Shown piece after piece: positions 1-7,904 of a stretch of DNA of 62,621 nt; the stretch's first letter is position 1, and each line of letters starts with the position of its first letter. Source of the stretch: an uncultured Oscillospiraceae bacterium (lineage in GTDB: Bacteria > Bacillota > Clostridia > Oscillospirales > Oscillospiraceae); NCBI GenBank assembly GCA_910588045.1, contig CAJUPS010000011.1, forward strand, positions 1 to 62,621. Direction: 5' to 3'. The notes beneath the pieces are model-generated. The model worked only from the letters and a program-made list of their open reading frames with translations. It was not told where the DNA came from and made no database searches. A program made the translations under genes and the position numbers.

Positions 1-59
1 CCCTGACGGCCCAGAGCACTCCGCAGAAAAGCCAGTCTGCCAGGTCGTAGCGTAACAAA

Positions 60-262
60 TAACCCCCGTAATCAGGGGATTCTCAAGGGCGGCGTAGCCC
101 CCTTGAGCACGCTTTTGTTACTTTTCGCGTGCGCGAAAAGTAAGCCCCCGTGGGGCCGCCTGCGGCGGCCTTAGCGCTAAAAGCGCCGCCTTGCGGCGCT
201 TCACGGCCCGGCAGGGCGAATCTAACAAAAAGAAGAAAGCGGCCGCGGCCCGCAGGGCCGCA
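60..262. repeat. cluster of strong palindromes upstream of the MBOAT gene
   Basis: No gene is visible in the first 271 bases. The stretch holds consecutive inverted repeats: an 8-bp stem at 82-89/100-107, a 12-bp stem at 118-129/132-143 (TTACTTTTCGCG and its complement), and GC-only palindromes around 155-171, 180-201 and 240-262. The 118-143 hairpin resembles the TACTTTTTC hairpins at 3617-3640 and 34549-34572, so it may be one member of a dispersed palindrome family. It may also contain the terminator of a gene left of the window. Function is not known. Confidence 0.5.
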
Positions 263-271
263 GATAAAATT

Positions 272-1870
272 ATGTCTTTTACCTCCTTTGAATTTCTTCT
301 CTTTTTCGGAGTATTACTTGTTATCTACTATATTGTTCCGAAAAAATATCAATGGCCCCTGCTGCTGGCAGGCAGCATCTTTTTCTATGCCTTTGCGGGC
401 ATCACCGCAATGTCCTATATGGCGGCCACCATCCTCTCCACCTGGCTGTGCGGCCGGGAGATCGGAAGGCTCTATTTCTCCCATGAGCGCTGGCTGGCGG
501 AGAATAAAGCCACCGCCGACCGGGAAACGAGGAAACTCCGGAAGGCCAGGGCGAAGGCGACCGCCCGGCTGTGGATGCTGGGAGGCATCGTCTTCAACTT
601 TGGCGCCCTGGCGGTGGTCAAATACACCGACTTCCTCCTGGGGAATGTCAACGCTCTGATCGGCCTTTTCGGCGGCGGAGAGGAGACCATCCCCCTGCCC
701 CACTTCCTGCTGCCCATGGGCATCTCCTTCTATATCTTCCAGTCCATGGGCTATCTGCTGGACGTCTACCGGAATAAGTACCAGCCCCAGCAGAACCTGG
801 GAAAATTTGCCCTCTTTGTCTCCTTCTTTCCCCAGCTTATTCAGGGCCCGATCAGCCGGTACGACGCGCTGGCGCCGTCCCTTCTGGCGGAGCACCGCTG
901 GGATGCTGCGGGGGTGGCCTTAGGCTTGCAGAGAATGTTGTGGGGCTTTTTCAAAAAATTGGTGGTGGCGGACCGCCTTATGGTGGTGGTGCGCACCCTG
1001 TCCGGCGCGCCGGACGAGTACCAGGGCGTCTACGTCCTGGCGCTGATGGGCATCTATGCCGTGACGCTGTACGCCGACTTTACCGGCGGCATCGACGTCA
1101 CCATCGGGGCCGCCCAGTGCCTGGGGATCGAGGTGGCGGAGAACTTCCGCCGCCCCTTCTTCTCTAAGTCCACCGCCGAGTATTGGCGGCGCTGGCATAT
1201 CACCATGGGTTCCTGGTTCCGGGACTATATCTTCTACCCCGTCTCCATCTCCAAAACCATGCTGGGCTGGACCCAGAAGGTGAAGGCGAGGTGGGGCGTG
1301 GGGGCCGCGAAGCGGTTCCCGGTGTACCTGGCCACCATGCTCACCTGGTTTGTCACCGGCGTGTGGCATGGGGCCAGCTGGAACTTTATCGTTTGGGGCC
1401 TGCTCAACGGCGTCATCATTCTGGTCTCTCAGGAGCTGGAGCCGCTGTACGCCCGATTTCATGAGCGCTTCCCGGGGCTGGGCCGGACCTTTGGCTGGAG
1501 GCTGTTCCAGGTGGGGCGGACCTTCTGGCTTATGAGCGCGGTGCGGGTGCTGGACTGCTACCGGGACGTGCCCGTCACCTTCCGGGCGGTGGGGACGATC
1601 TTCACCCGGTTCGATCTGTCCGTCCTCTGGGACGGCTCCATGCTGGCGCTGGGGGCCTCCGGAGCGGACTGGCTGGCGGCGGGTGCAGGCGCGGCGCTGA
1701 TGCTGGCGGTGTCCCTGATCCAGCGCCGGGGCGGCATCCGGGAACGGCTGGCGGAGCGGCCCCTGGCCCTGCGCTGGGCGGTGTTCGGTGCGCTGCTGCT
1801 GGCGGTGGTGGTGTTCGGGGCCTACGGCGTGGGCTTTGACGCCAACCAGTTCATTTATAACCAATTTTAA
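272..1870 (+). CDS. MBOAT family O-acyltransferase (AlgI/DltB/PatB-like)
   Basis: Multi-pass membrane protein of 532 residues that should transfer an acyl group, usually acetyl, across the membrane to an extracellular glycan or wall polymer. The MBOAT hallmarks are visible: a conserved segment with RRWHITMGSWFRDYIF (His309) and the active-site-like motif TGVWHGASWNF (His366), surrounded by hydrophobic helices. I start at ATG 272, where the hydrophobic N-terminus begins; an upstream in-frame extension is lysine/alanine-rich and comes from the palindromic leader. No strong ribosome binding site is visible. The SGNH-type gene follows after 12 bases, which is the usual two-gene acyltransferase unit. 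Substrate cannot be told from sequence. Confidence 0.9.
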   Translation: MSFTSFEFLLFFGVLLVIYYIVPKKYQWPLLLAGSIFFYAFAGITAMSYMAATILSTWLCGREIGRLYFSHERWLAENKATADRETRKLRKARAKATARLWMLGGIVFNFGALAVVKYTDFLLGNVNALIGLFGGGEETIPLPHFLLPMGISFYIFQSMGYLLDVYRNKYQPQQNLGKFALFVSFFPQLIQGPISRYDALAPSLLAEHRWDAAGVALGLQRMLWGFFKKLVVADRLMVVVRTLSGAPDEYQGVYVLALMGIYAVTLYADFTGGIDVTIGAAQCLGIEVAENFRRPFFSKSTAEYWRRWHITMGSWFRDYIFYPVSISKTMLGWTQKVKARWGVGAAKRFPVYLATMLTWFVTGVWHGASWNFIVWGLLNGVIILVSQELEPLYARFHERFPGLGRTFGWRLFQVGRTFWLMSAVRVLDCYRDVPVTFRAVGTIFTRFDLSVLWDGSMLALGASGADWLAAGAGAALMLAVSLIQRRGGIRERLAERPLALRWAVFGALLLAVVVFGAYGVGFDANQFIYNQF

Positions 1871-1882
1871 GGAGGCTCTGGT

Positions 1883-2971
1883 ATGAAAACCAAGCAGAAG
1901 CATACCGTCCTTCTCACCGGCGTGATTGCGGTCCTGATCCTGGCCCTGTGCCTCGGTTTGCTTCAGGAGCTGCTGCGGCCCAAGTATGGACAGCTGAACA
2001 TCCCCGAGGGCACGCTGATTGCGGACTACTATGACGACCCCACCCGCCACGATGTGATTTTTATCGGGGATTGTGAGGTCTACGAGAATTTTTCCCCCGT
2101 GACGCTGTGGGAGGAGCAGGGGATCACCAGCTTCATCCGGGGCAGCGCCCAGCAACTGATTTGGCAGTCGTACTACCTGTTGGAGGAGACCCTGCGGTAC
2201 GAGACGCCGGAGGTGGTGGTGTTCAACGTGCTGTCCATGAAGTACGGCGAGCCCCAGAGCGAGGCGTACAACCGCCTGAACCTGGACGGGATGCGCTGGA
2301 GTGCCTCCAAGCTGGGGGCCGTCCGGGCCTCCATGACCGGGGAGGAGGATTTCCTCAGCTATGTGTTCCCCCTCCTGCGCTACCACAGCCGTTGGAGCGA
2401 GCTGAGCGGGGAGGACGTAACCGGCATGTTCCGGCGGGAGAGCGTGTCCCACGCGGGCTTTTTGATGCGCGCGGACGTGAAGGCGGCGGGGACGGTGCCG
2501 GAGGGACGGCCCCTGGCGGACTACCGGTTTGAGCAGAGCTGCTACGACTACCTGGACAAAATGGTCGAGCTGTGCGCAGAAAAGGGCGTGCAGCTGGTGC
2601 TCATCAAGGCGCCCAGTCTGTACCCCTACTGGTATGACCAGTGGGACGAGCAGATGGAGGACTACGCCCGGGAGAAGGGCGTTGCATACATCAACTTTCT
2701 GGATAAGATCGACGAGGTGGGTCTGGACTTCAGCCAGGACACCTACGACGGCGGCCTGCATCTGAATCTCTCCGGCGCAGAGAAGCTGTCGAGATGGTTC
2801 GGACAATGGCTGACGGAAAACTACGACCTGCCCGACCACGGGGAGGACGCGGAAATCCAGGAGCTGTGGGCCCGGCGCAGTCAGCGCTACCACGCCATGG
2901 CCGAGGACCAGGCCCGGGAGCTGGCGGAGCTGGGCTACCTGAAGAGCTACGGCGCGAAGAAGCCGGAGTGA
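1883..2971 (+). CDS. SGNH/GDSL-like acyltransferase partner of MBOAT protein (AlgJ/DltD-like), membrane-anchored
   Basis: 362 residues with one N-terminal membrane anchor (about residues 8-28) and an extracytoplasmic SGNH-fold domain. The block-I motif reads IGDCEVYENF, so the usual catalytic Ser of GDS is Cys64. The C-terminal DxxH block is present as DTYDGGLHLNLSG (His293 with Asp289 or Asp286 nearby). Preceded by AAGGAGG-like sequence and only 12 bases after the MBOAT gene, so the two are surely co-transcribed and probably act together: MBOAT passes the acyl group, this protein attaches it to the polymer. The Cys replacement is either a catalytic Cys variant or a sign of lost hydrolase chemistry. 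Confidence 0.8.
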   Translation: MKTKQKHTVLLTGVIAVLILALCLGLLQELLRPKYGQLNIPEGTLIADYYDDPTRHDVIFIGDCEVYENFSPVTLWEEQGITSFIRGSAQQLIWQSYYLLEETLRYETPEVVVFNVLSMKYGEPQSEAYNRLNLDGMRWSASKLGAVRASMTGEEDFLSYVFPLLRYHSRWSELSGEDVTGMFRRESVSHAGFLMRADVKAAGTVPEGRPLADYRFEQSCYDYLDKMVELCAEKGVQLVLIKAPSLYPYWYDQWDEQMEDYAREKGVAYINFLDKIDEVGLDFSQDTYDGGLHLNLSGAEKLSRWFGQWLTENYDLPDHGEDAEIQELWARRSQRYHAMAEDQARELAELGYLKSYGAKKPE

Positions 2972-3013
2972 TACCCGCTTCCGGCAGAATAAAATGATTG
3001 AAGGAGATTGCTC

Positions 3014-3613
3014 ATGATGAAACGCATATGCACACTATTCCTCACCCTTCTGCTGCTGGTGTCCCTGACCGCCTGCGGCAGCAAGGAGGACAAGCAGCCC
3101 GACACCGTGGATCCCCCGGCGTCGGACAGCGCCAACGACGCGGCCCCTCCGGCGGACGACAAGACCGACGCCCCGTCGACCCCCTCCGGTCCAGCCCCCA
3201 CGCCGAAGGCCGACAGCAAGTACGTGCTCACCTATCAGGGCTGTGAGCTGCCCATGAACACGGACTTTGCCCCTCTGCTGGCCTACCTGGGCGAGCCCGC
3301 CAGTTACTTTGAGGCGGAGAGCTGCGCCTTTGAGGGGCTGGACAAGACCTACACCTACGACGCGGTGGAGATCATCACCTACCCCGACGGGGACCTGGAC
3401 CGGATCTCCTACGTCCGTATTCTCAACGACGCCGTCTCCACGCCGGAGGGCATCACCGTCGGTTCCACCGCCGAGGAGGTGGCTGCGGCCTACGGCGAGG
3501 GGAGCGGCAACCAGTACGACTATGAGGACGGGGATTGCCTCCTGTCTTTCATCCTGAAGGACGGCAAGGTCGTCTCCGTGGAGTATACCGCGCTGAACGA
3601 TATGCTGGGCTGA
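3014..3613 (+). CDS. putative lipoprotein of unknown function
   Basis: 199 residues. Start ATG 3014 is chosen because AAGGAG lies seven bases before it. A signal peptide ends in the lipobox LTAC (Cys about residue 20), followed by an Asp/Pro/Ala-rich tether of about 45 residues and a folded domain of roughly 130 residues rich in Tyr and Asp, with an early Cys (GCELPM) and two later ones (SCAFEG, GDCLLSF). I do not recognise the domain. It sits 42 bases behind the SGNH gene and may belong to the same transcription unit. Confidence 0.75.
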   Translation: MMKRICTLFLTLLLLVSLTACGSKEDKQPDTVDPPASDSANDAAPPADDKTDAPSTPSGPAPTPKADSKYVLTYQGCELPMNTDFAPLLAYLGEPASYFEAESCAFEGLDKTYTYDAVEIITYPDGDLDRISYVRILNDAVSTPEGITVGSTAEEVAAAYGEGSGNQYDYEDGDCLLSFILKDGKVVSVEYTALNDMLG

Positions 3614-3616
3614 GAT

Positions 3617-3658
3617 ACTTTTTCTTGGAAGAAAAAGTATCCAAAAAGAACTTTAGCG
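3617..3658. repeat. dispersed palindrome, TACTTTTTC family
   Basis: Perfect 11-bp inverted repeat TACTTTTTCTT / AAGAAAAAGTA with a GG loop, followed by CCAAAAAGAACTTTAG. The same sequence in opposite orientation, with the flanking AAAGTTCTTTTT, occurs at 34530-34572. The AT-rich hairpin behind the lipoprotein gene may act as a terminator, but the conserved flanks suggest a small dispersed repeat. Confidence 0.6.
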
Positions 3659-3730
3659 CGCCCTGTAATGCCTTGCACGCCCAAAATTTCCGCCCGGTAA
3701 CGGACTGCGCTTCTGATCGTATGATACCCG

Positions 3731-3772
3731 GCAGACAGCCCCCGCACCGGACAGAGTGCGGGGGCTGTCTGC
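3731..3772. terminator. long perfect hairpin between convergent genes
   Basis: A perfect 17-bp stem (3731-3747 with 3756-3772) and an 8-base loop lie between the + strand lipoprotein and the end of the minus-strand ABC ATPase. No clean T-run follows on either strand, so termination is inferred from position and stem strength. Confidence 0.6.
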
Positions 3773-3785
3773 TGTATCGAAAGGT

Positions 3786-4883
3786 TTACACATCCAATTT
3801 TCCGGCCTCCTCCGCCATCTGGCGCAGGAGGCGGTTCTTCTCATTCATGGGGCCAAAGTCCGACAGGGGGCAGATGACCCGCTGACAGCGCTTCATCCTC
3901 TCCGCCGCCGCCCGGAAGGCGTCCTCCCCGATGGGGCGGAAGGGCTTCTCGGAGATGACATGAGCCGCTAACGCCTGGGCTACGGGGAAGTCCACGTCGT
4001 TCTCCTGCAACACCCCGGCGGCAAAGGGCACTCCCTGCCGCTGAAGTCTGCGGTAGACCGGGACGCCGGACCCGCCGCCGCCGATGACGAACACCTCCGG
4101 CTCTCCCCGGACCGCCTCCAGCTCCAGCGAGCCGAAGAGGGCGTTGTAGCTCCCCCGGGCCGCGCCGTAGAGCGTCATCATGTAGTCCGCGGAGAAGATC
4201 TCCTCCGGCGGGCCCTGGCGCTCGATGGCGTCCCCCCGGACGCAGACCACGTAGTCGCTGATCTTCTGGGCCAGGTCCAGCTCGTGGAGGCTCATGAGCA
4301 CCGCCAGGTTCCGGGAGCGTACCATGTCCTTGAGGATGGCCAGCAGCTCCAGCTTGTGCCGGATGTCCAGGAAGGAGGTGGGCTCGTCCAACACCAGCAC
4401 CTCCGGCTCCTGACACAGGGCCCGGGCCAAGAGTACCCGCTGGCGCTGACCGTCGCTGATGCGGGAGAAATCCCGGTCCGCCAGGTCGGCGGCGTGGACC
4501 AGCTCCAGGCACTGGGACACCTTCTCCCGGTCCTCCCTGGTCAGGATGCCCAGCCGCCCGGTGTAGGGGTAGCGCCCCGTGGCCGCCACGTCGAAGCAGG
4601 TCATCAGCTCCGGATGGATGTGGGCCGTCATCAGTACGCTCATGCGCCGGGATACGTCCCGCTCGGAGAGGGCCGCCATATCCCGGCCGTCCAAGCACAC
4701 CGTCCCCCGGACCAGCTCCAGCTGGCGGATGATGCTTTTCAAAATCGTGGATTTCCCCGCGCCGTTGGGCCCGATGAGGGTCATGATCTCCCCGGCATGG
4801 AGGGACAGGGCGATCTCCCGGATGAGGGCCTTCCCGCTGTAGCCCACGGAGAGGTTTTCTGTTTGCAGCCGGACATTGCCCAT
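3786..4883 (-). CDS. ABC transporter ATP-binding protein, FecE/BtuD type, with extra C-terminal domain
   Basis: 365 residues. Residues 1-255 are an iron-siderophore/cobalamin-type ATPase: Walker A GPNGAGKST at 38-46, a variant signature RISDGQRQR at 141-149 (Asp instead of the usual second Gly of SGGQ), Walker B VLVLDEPT at 162-169 and switch His200. Residues about 262-365 are an extension not needed for transport, starting with a glycine-rich strand-loop (VFVIGGGGSG, 265-273) that looks like a Rossmann nucleotide-binding turn. Start ATG overlaps the permease stop codon by one base (TGATG). Last gene of the riboswitch-controlled operon, so it should energise corrinoid, cobalt-tetrapyrrole or related chelate uptake. 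Confidence 0.9.
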   Translation of the reverse strand: MGNVRLQTENLSVGYSGKALIREIALSLHAGEIMTLIGPNGAGKSTILKSIIRQLELVRGTVCLDGRDMAALSERDVSRRMSVLMTAHIHPELMTCFDVAATGRYPYTGRLGILTREDREKVSQCLELVHAADLADRDFSRISDGQRQRVLLARALCQEPEVLVLDEPTSFLDIRHKLELLAILKDMVRSRNLAVLMSLHELDLAQKISDYVVCVRGDAIERQGPPEEIFSADYMMTLYGAARGSYNALFGSLELEAVRGEPEVFVIGGGGSGVPVYRRLQRQGVPFAAGVLQENDVDFPVAQALAAHVISEKPFRPIGEDAFRAAAERMKRCQRVICPLSDFGPMNEKNRLLRQMAEEAGKLDV

Positions 4884-5902
4884 CAGCCGTTCCCCCCTCT
4901 CGCCGCCGCACTCCGCCGGGAGGCCATGAGGTACAGGACCACGGGGGCGCCGAACACGGCCGTAACGGAGCTGATGGACATGTCCCGGGGCGCAAAGGCC
5001 GTGCGGGCGATCAGGTCGCAGAACAGGCAGAAGGCCGCGCCGCCCAGGAAGCAGGCGGGGACGATAACAATGGGCTTGGCCGTGCGGAACAGGGCCTTGA
5101 TGAGGTGGGGGGCCGCGATGCCCACAAAGGAGATGGGGCCTGCAAAGGCCGTGACGCAGGCGGAGAGGATGCTGGAGAGCAGAATCAGTTGGAGCCGGAA
5201 CCGCTTGATGTTCACCCCCATGCTCTGGGCGTAGACCTCGCCCATCTGGTAGGCCCCGATGGGCTTGGAGAGCAGGAAGGTGAGCCCCAGGGCGGAAAAA
5301 ATCACCCAGGACATGATCCGCACGTTGTCCCAACTGGTGCCGGAGAAGCTGCCCAGGGACCAGTTGTGGAGGTTGATGATGTTGGAATCGTCGGCGAAGG
5401 TCACCACGAAGTCGGTGACAGCGGAGCAGATATAGCCGATCATCACCCCGCTGACCACCAGCATACTCATTTGATTCACCCGCCGGGAGAGCAGCAGGAT
5501 GAACCCCATGGACAGCATGGAGCCCGCAAAGGCCCCCAGGATCAGGAGGGCGGAGCCAATGACGATTCCCCGGCTGAGGCACAGGACCATCACCAGGGAC
5601 ACCGTCAGCTTGGCCCCTGAGGAGATGCCCAGCACGAAGGGCCCCGCAATGGGGTTGGCGAAGAAGGTCTGGAGCAGGAAGCCGGATACACTCAGCGCCC
5701 CGCCCAGGATGGCGGCGGCCAGCACCCGGGGAAGCCGGATACCCCAGATGATGCCGGTGTCCGGTCCGGCCAGCAGGAGACCGAGGATCTCCCGGGGCGT
5801 GAAATCCACGCTGCCCGCGTTGATGTTCCACAGCAGCAGAGCCAGTACCAGCACGGCCAGGAATGCGAAGCAGAGGATATATCGAAGTCTTGCGTTTTTC
5901 AT
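4883..5902 (-). CDS. FecCD-family ABC transporter permease (iron-siderophore / cobalamin type)
   Basis: 339 residues with about ten predicted hydrophobic helices and typical FecCD motifs: an RLPRVLAA segment near the N-terminus, the loop around ILGGALSVSGFLLQTFFANPIAGP, and GPISFVGIAAPHL before the C-terminus. It would form the membrane channel as a homodimer and couple to the ATPase whose start overlaps its stop. The binding-protein gene ends 14 bases upstream. The family carries chelated iron, haem and cobalamin; the upstream cobalamin riboswitch points to corrinoid or cobalt chelates here. Confidence 0.92.
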   Translation of the reverse strand: MKNARLRYILCFAFLAVLVLALLLWNINAGSVDFTPREILGLLLAGPDTGIIWGIRLPRVLAAAILGGALSVSGFLLQTFFANPIAGPFVLGISSGAKLTVSLVMVLCLSRGIVIGSALLILGAFAGSMLSMGFILLLSRRVNQMSMLVVSGVMIGYICSAVTDFVVTFADDSNIINLHNWSLGSFSGTSWDNVRIMSWVIFSALGLTFLLSKPIGAYQMGEVYAQSMGVNIKRFRLQLILLSSILSACVTAFAGPISFVGIAAPHLIKALFRTAKPIVIVPACFLGGAAFCLFCDLIARTAFAPRDMSISSVTAVFGAPVVLYLMASRRSAAARGGNG

Positions 5903-5916
5903 GGGCGCTTCCCCCT

Positions 5917-7092
5917 CTAGGTCAGACGGTGGAGGTAATGCAGATCCTCATCTGACGGTATTTCGTCAGACAAAATGGCGTTGATGTCCAGGATGATGTC
6001 CCCCACCGCCTGGGACTCCTGGAACATGCTCTTTCCGGTGCACCACACCTTCCCCTCCTGTACCGCCCGGAAATCCGCTAGGGGGGCGCTCTTGGCGATG
6101 AGCTGTTCGATGGTCTCCAGGTTGGCGTCGATGGCGCTGTTGTAGATCAGCACGTCCGCGTCCCGGGCCGCGTCGTAGAAGGTCTCCATCTGGATGTTCA
6201 TGGTGGACAGGGCGTTCTCCTCCTCCGTCAGGTCCTGGAAGACGTACACGCCTCCCGCCAGGTCGATGGCCTTGGCGATGTAGTCCCCGCTCTTGCGCAC
6301 GGTGACGGACCCGTTGGAGTTGACGGCGAAGAAGGCCACCGTCTTCCCGGTGTTCTCCTGCTCCAGCACCGGGGCGAGCTGCTCCAGCTGCCGGTCGTAG
6401 TAGGCCGCCGCCTCGCTCTCCTTGCCCAAGAGTACGCCGTAGAGCTTGATCCACTCCATCCGTCCCAGGGGGTGGCTCTCATAGCTGGAGCGCTCCACCA
6501 GTACGGGGATGCCGCAGCGCTCCAGCTGCTCCTTGACCTCCGGGTTGTGGTAGATCATGGTGGACTCCAGGGCCAGATCGCAGTTTTTGGAGAGGATCAG
6601 CTCGTAGTCCGGGGCGCTGTACTTCCCGGCGAAGACCATTTTCCCCTCCTCCATGGCCTCCCGGGCCTCCTCGATGTACCAGCCCTCCGCCTGGGTGCCG
6701 GAGAGGGTCACGGCGTCGATGGCGTCCAGCTGCCGGAAGCAGTCCATGGCGGCGGTGGCTTGCAGGTAGATGTTTTGCAGGGGCTGGCGGAGGACCGTGA
6801 CGTCCTCGGGCATATCCAGGAAAGGCAGGCCCCCCTCCGGCACGAGGACATAGACATTCTGATCGATGGTGATGCGTTTGAAATTGCCTGAATAGTCCAC
6901 GGAAAACATCTGGGCGTACTCCAGCTCCAGGTGTTCGTCCCACTGCACGTCGTTCCAGCTTATGGCGGGGGGAGTATACGGTTCCAACGGCAGGTCCCGA
7001 TACTCCGGGTCCTGCTGCCCCGGGTCCCGCTGCCCGCAGGCACATAAAAGGAGTGCCAGCAGCAGGGCAAAGAAAAATTTCCGGTATTTCAT
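5917..7092 (-). CDS. ABC transporter substrate-binding lipoprotein, FecB/BtuF-like
   Basis: 391 residues. The start at ATG 7092 is chosen because a GAGG lies eight bases upstream and it directly opens a signal peptide ending in lipobox LLCAC. Another ATG at 7110 overlaps the previous stop and is possible. The mature part has the two-lobe pattern of class III binding proteins joined by a long helix: an early DVTVLRQPLQNIYLQATAA segment, a middle LGKESEAAAYYDRQLEQL helix and a C-terminal EGKVWCTGKSMF region. It should bind the chelate outside the membrane and hand it to the FecCD permease encoded next. Confidence 0.88.
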   Translation of the reverse strand: MKYRKFFFALLLALLLCACGQRDPGQQDPEYRDLPLEPYTPPAISWNDVQWDEHLELEYAQMFSVDYSGNFKRITIDQNVYVLVPEGGLPFLDMPEDVTVLRQPLQNIYLQATAAMDCFRQLDAIDAVTLSGTQAEGWYIEEAREAMEEGKMVFAGKYSAPDYELILSKNCDLALESTMIYHNPEVKEQLERCGIPVLVERSSYESHPLGRMEWIKLYGVLLGKESEAAAYYDRQLEQLAPVLEQENTGKTVAFFAVNSNGSVTVRKSGDYIAKAIDLAGGVYVFQDLTEEENALSTMNIQMETFYDAARDADVLIYNSAIDANLETIEQLIAKSAPLADFRAVQEGKVWCTGKSMFQESQAVGDIILDINAILSDEIPSDEDLHYLHRLT

Positions 7093-7106
7093 CACGGTAT
7101 CCTCAT

Positions 7107-7820
7107 TCATGCGTCCTGCATGGACGCGGAGTCGAAGGTCAGCGTATATTCTACCTCATGGGGCTCACTCATGGCGACGGTATCGGCAATCACCACCAAC
7201 GGCTCATTGAATGCGCTGACAGGGATCTCAAAGGTGGAATTGGCTCCCGGCTCGCTGATGAGCTCGTACTTCTGGCCGTCTACCTTCATGTAATCGAAGT
7301 TGGGGCTGCTCCAGACGATGGTCGCCCAGCACTTTCCGGTCTCATCACAGCGCAGCTTCGCGGGGGACTCCACGGTAGCGCGGCCCGTGCCGCCCTCCAG
7401 CGTGACGGAGATCGTGTAGGTATCGCCCGCCCTGACGCGCTCCCCCTCCGGCTCGGGTTCCGGCTCTGGGGCAGGTTCGGGCGCGGGCTCCGGCTCGGGT
7501 TCAGGTTCCGCCGGGGCGGAGGCGGGCTCGGAGGGCTGGGCGTCCTCGGGGGCGGGCTCCTCCTCCGGCTGAACGTCCTCCGGTTCCGGCTGGGGAGCGT
7601 CTGCGGGTTCCTGGGGATCTGCGGGCTCGTCCGGCTGGTCCGGCGGCGTCTCCGCAGGGGCGGGGTCCGGGGTCCCGGAGGGCTGGGAAGGCTCGGTATT
7701 TTCTACAGGGACGGGGGCGGGGGATGGTTCGGGCTTGCTCTGCTGTCCGCCGCCGCAGGCGGTCAGAAGGGTCAGCAGCAGGGCAAGGGCTGTCAGAAGT
7801 GCAAGATTTTTCTTTTTCAC
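7107..7820 (-). CDS. proline/glutamate-rich lipoprotein with C-terminal beta domain shared with the SLH-CbiK protein
   Basis: 237 residues from GTG 7820, chosen because AGGAGG lies eight bases upstream; the lysine-rich signal peptide ends in lipobox LTAC. A tether of about 110 residues is almost pure Pro/Glu/Ala, long enough to cross the wall. The last ~100 residues (starting near GDTYTISVTLEGG, ending EVEYTLTF) align by eye with the C-terminal ~100 residues of the neighbouring SLH-CbiK protein: both have a TY-V start, an FDxM element, a TF-V element and end in LTF. The stop region meets the next gene closely. I infer a surface ligand-capture domain feeding the ABC importer; the ligand is unproven. 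Confidence 0.75.
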   Translation of the reverse strand: MKKKNLALLTALALLLTLLTACGGGQQSKPEPSPAPVPVENTEPSQPSGTPDPAPAETPPDQPDEPADPQEPADAPQPEPEDVQPEEEPAPEDAQPSEPASAPAEPEPEPEPAPEPAPEPEPEPEGERVRAGDTYTISVTLEGGTGRATVESPAKLRCDETGKCWATIVWSSPNFDYMKVDGQKYELISEPGANSTFEIPVSAFNEPLVVIADTVAMSEPHEVEYTLTFDSASMQDA

Positions 7821-7904
7821 GGGTCGTTCCTCCTGATTCACAAAAACCGCTTCAGAGCAGCGCCGGGCGTTTCTCCCGGCGCTGCTCTGGATATGGGCGC
7901 AAAC

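Noticed and set aside
920..2893. 657-codon open frame on the minus strand opposite the MBOAT and SGNH genes
   Set aside because: Antisense shadow caused by high third-position GC. It is low in complexity, His/Gln/Val-rich, and has no domain, while the + strand genes show clear motifs.
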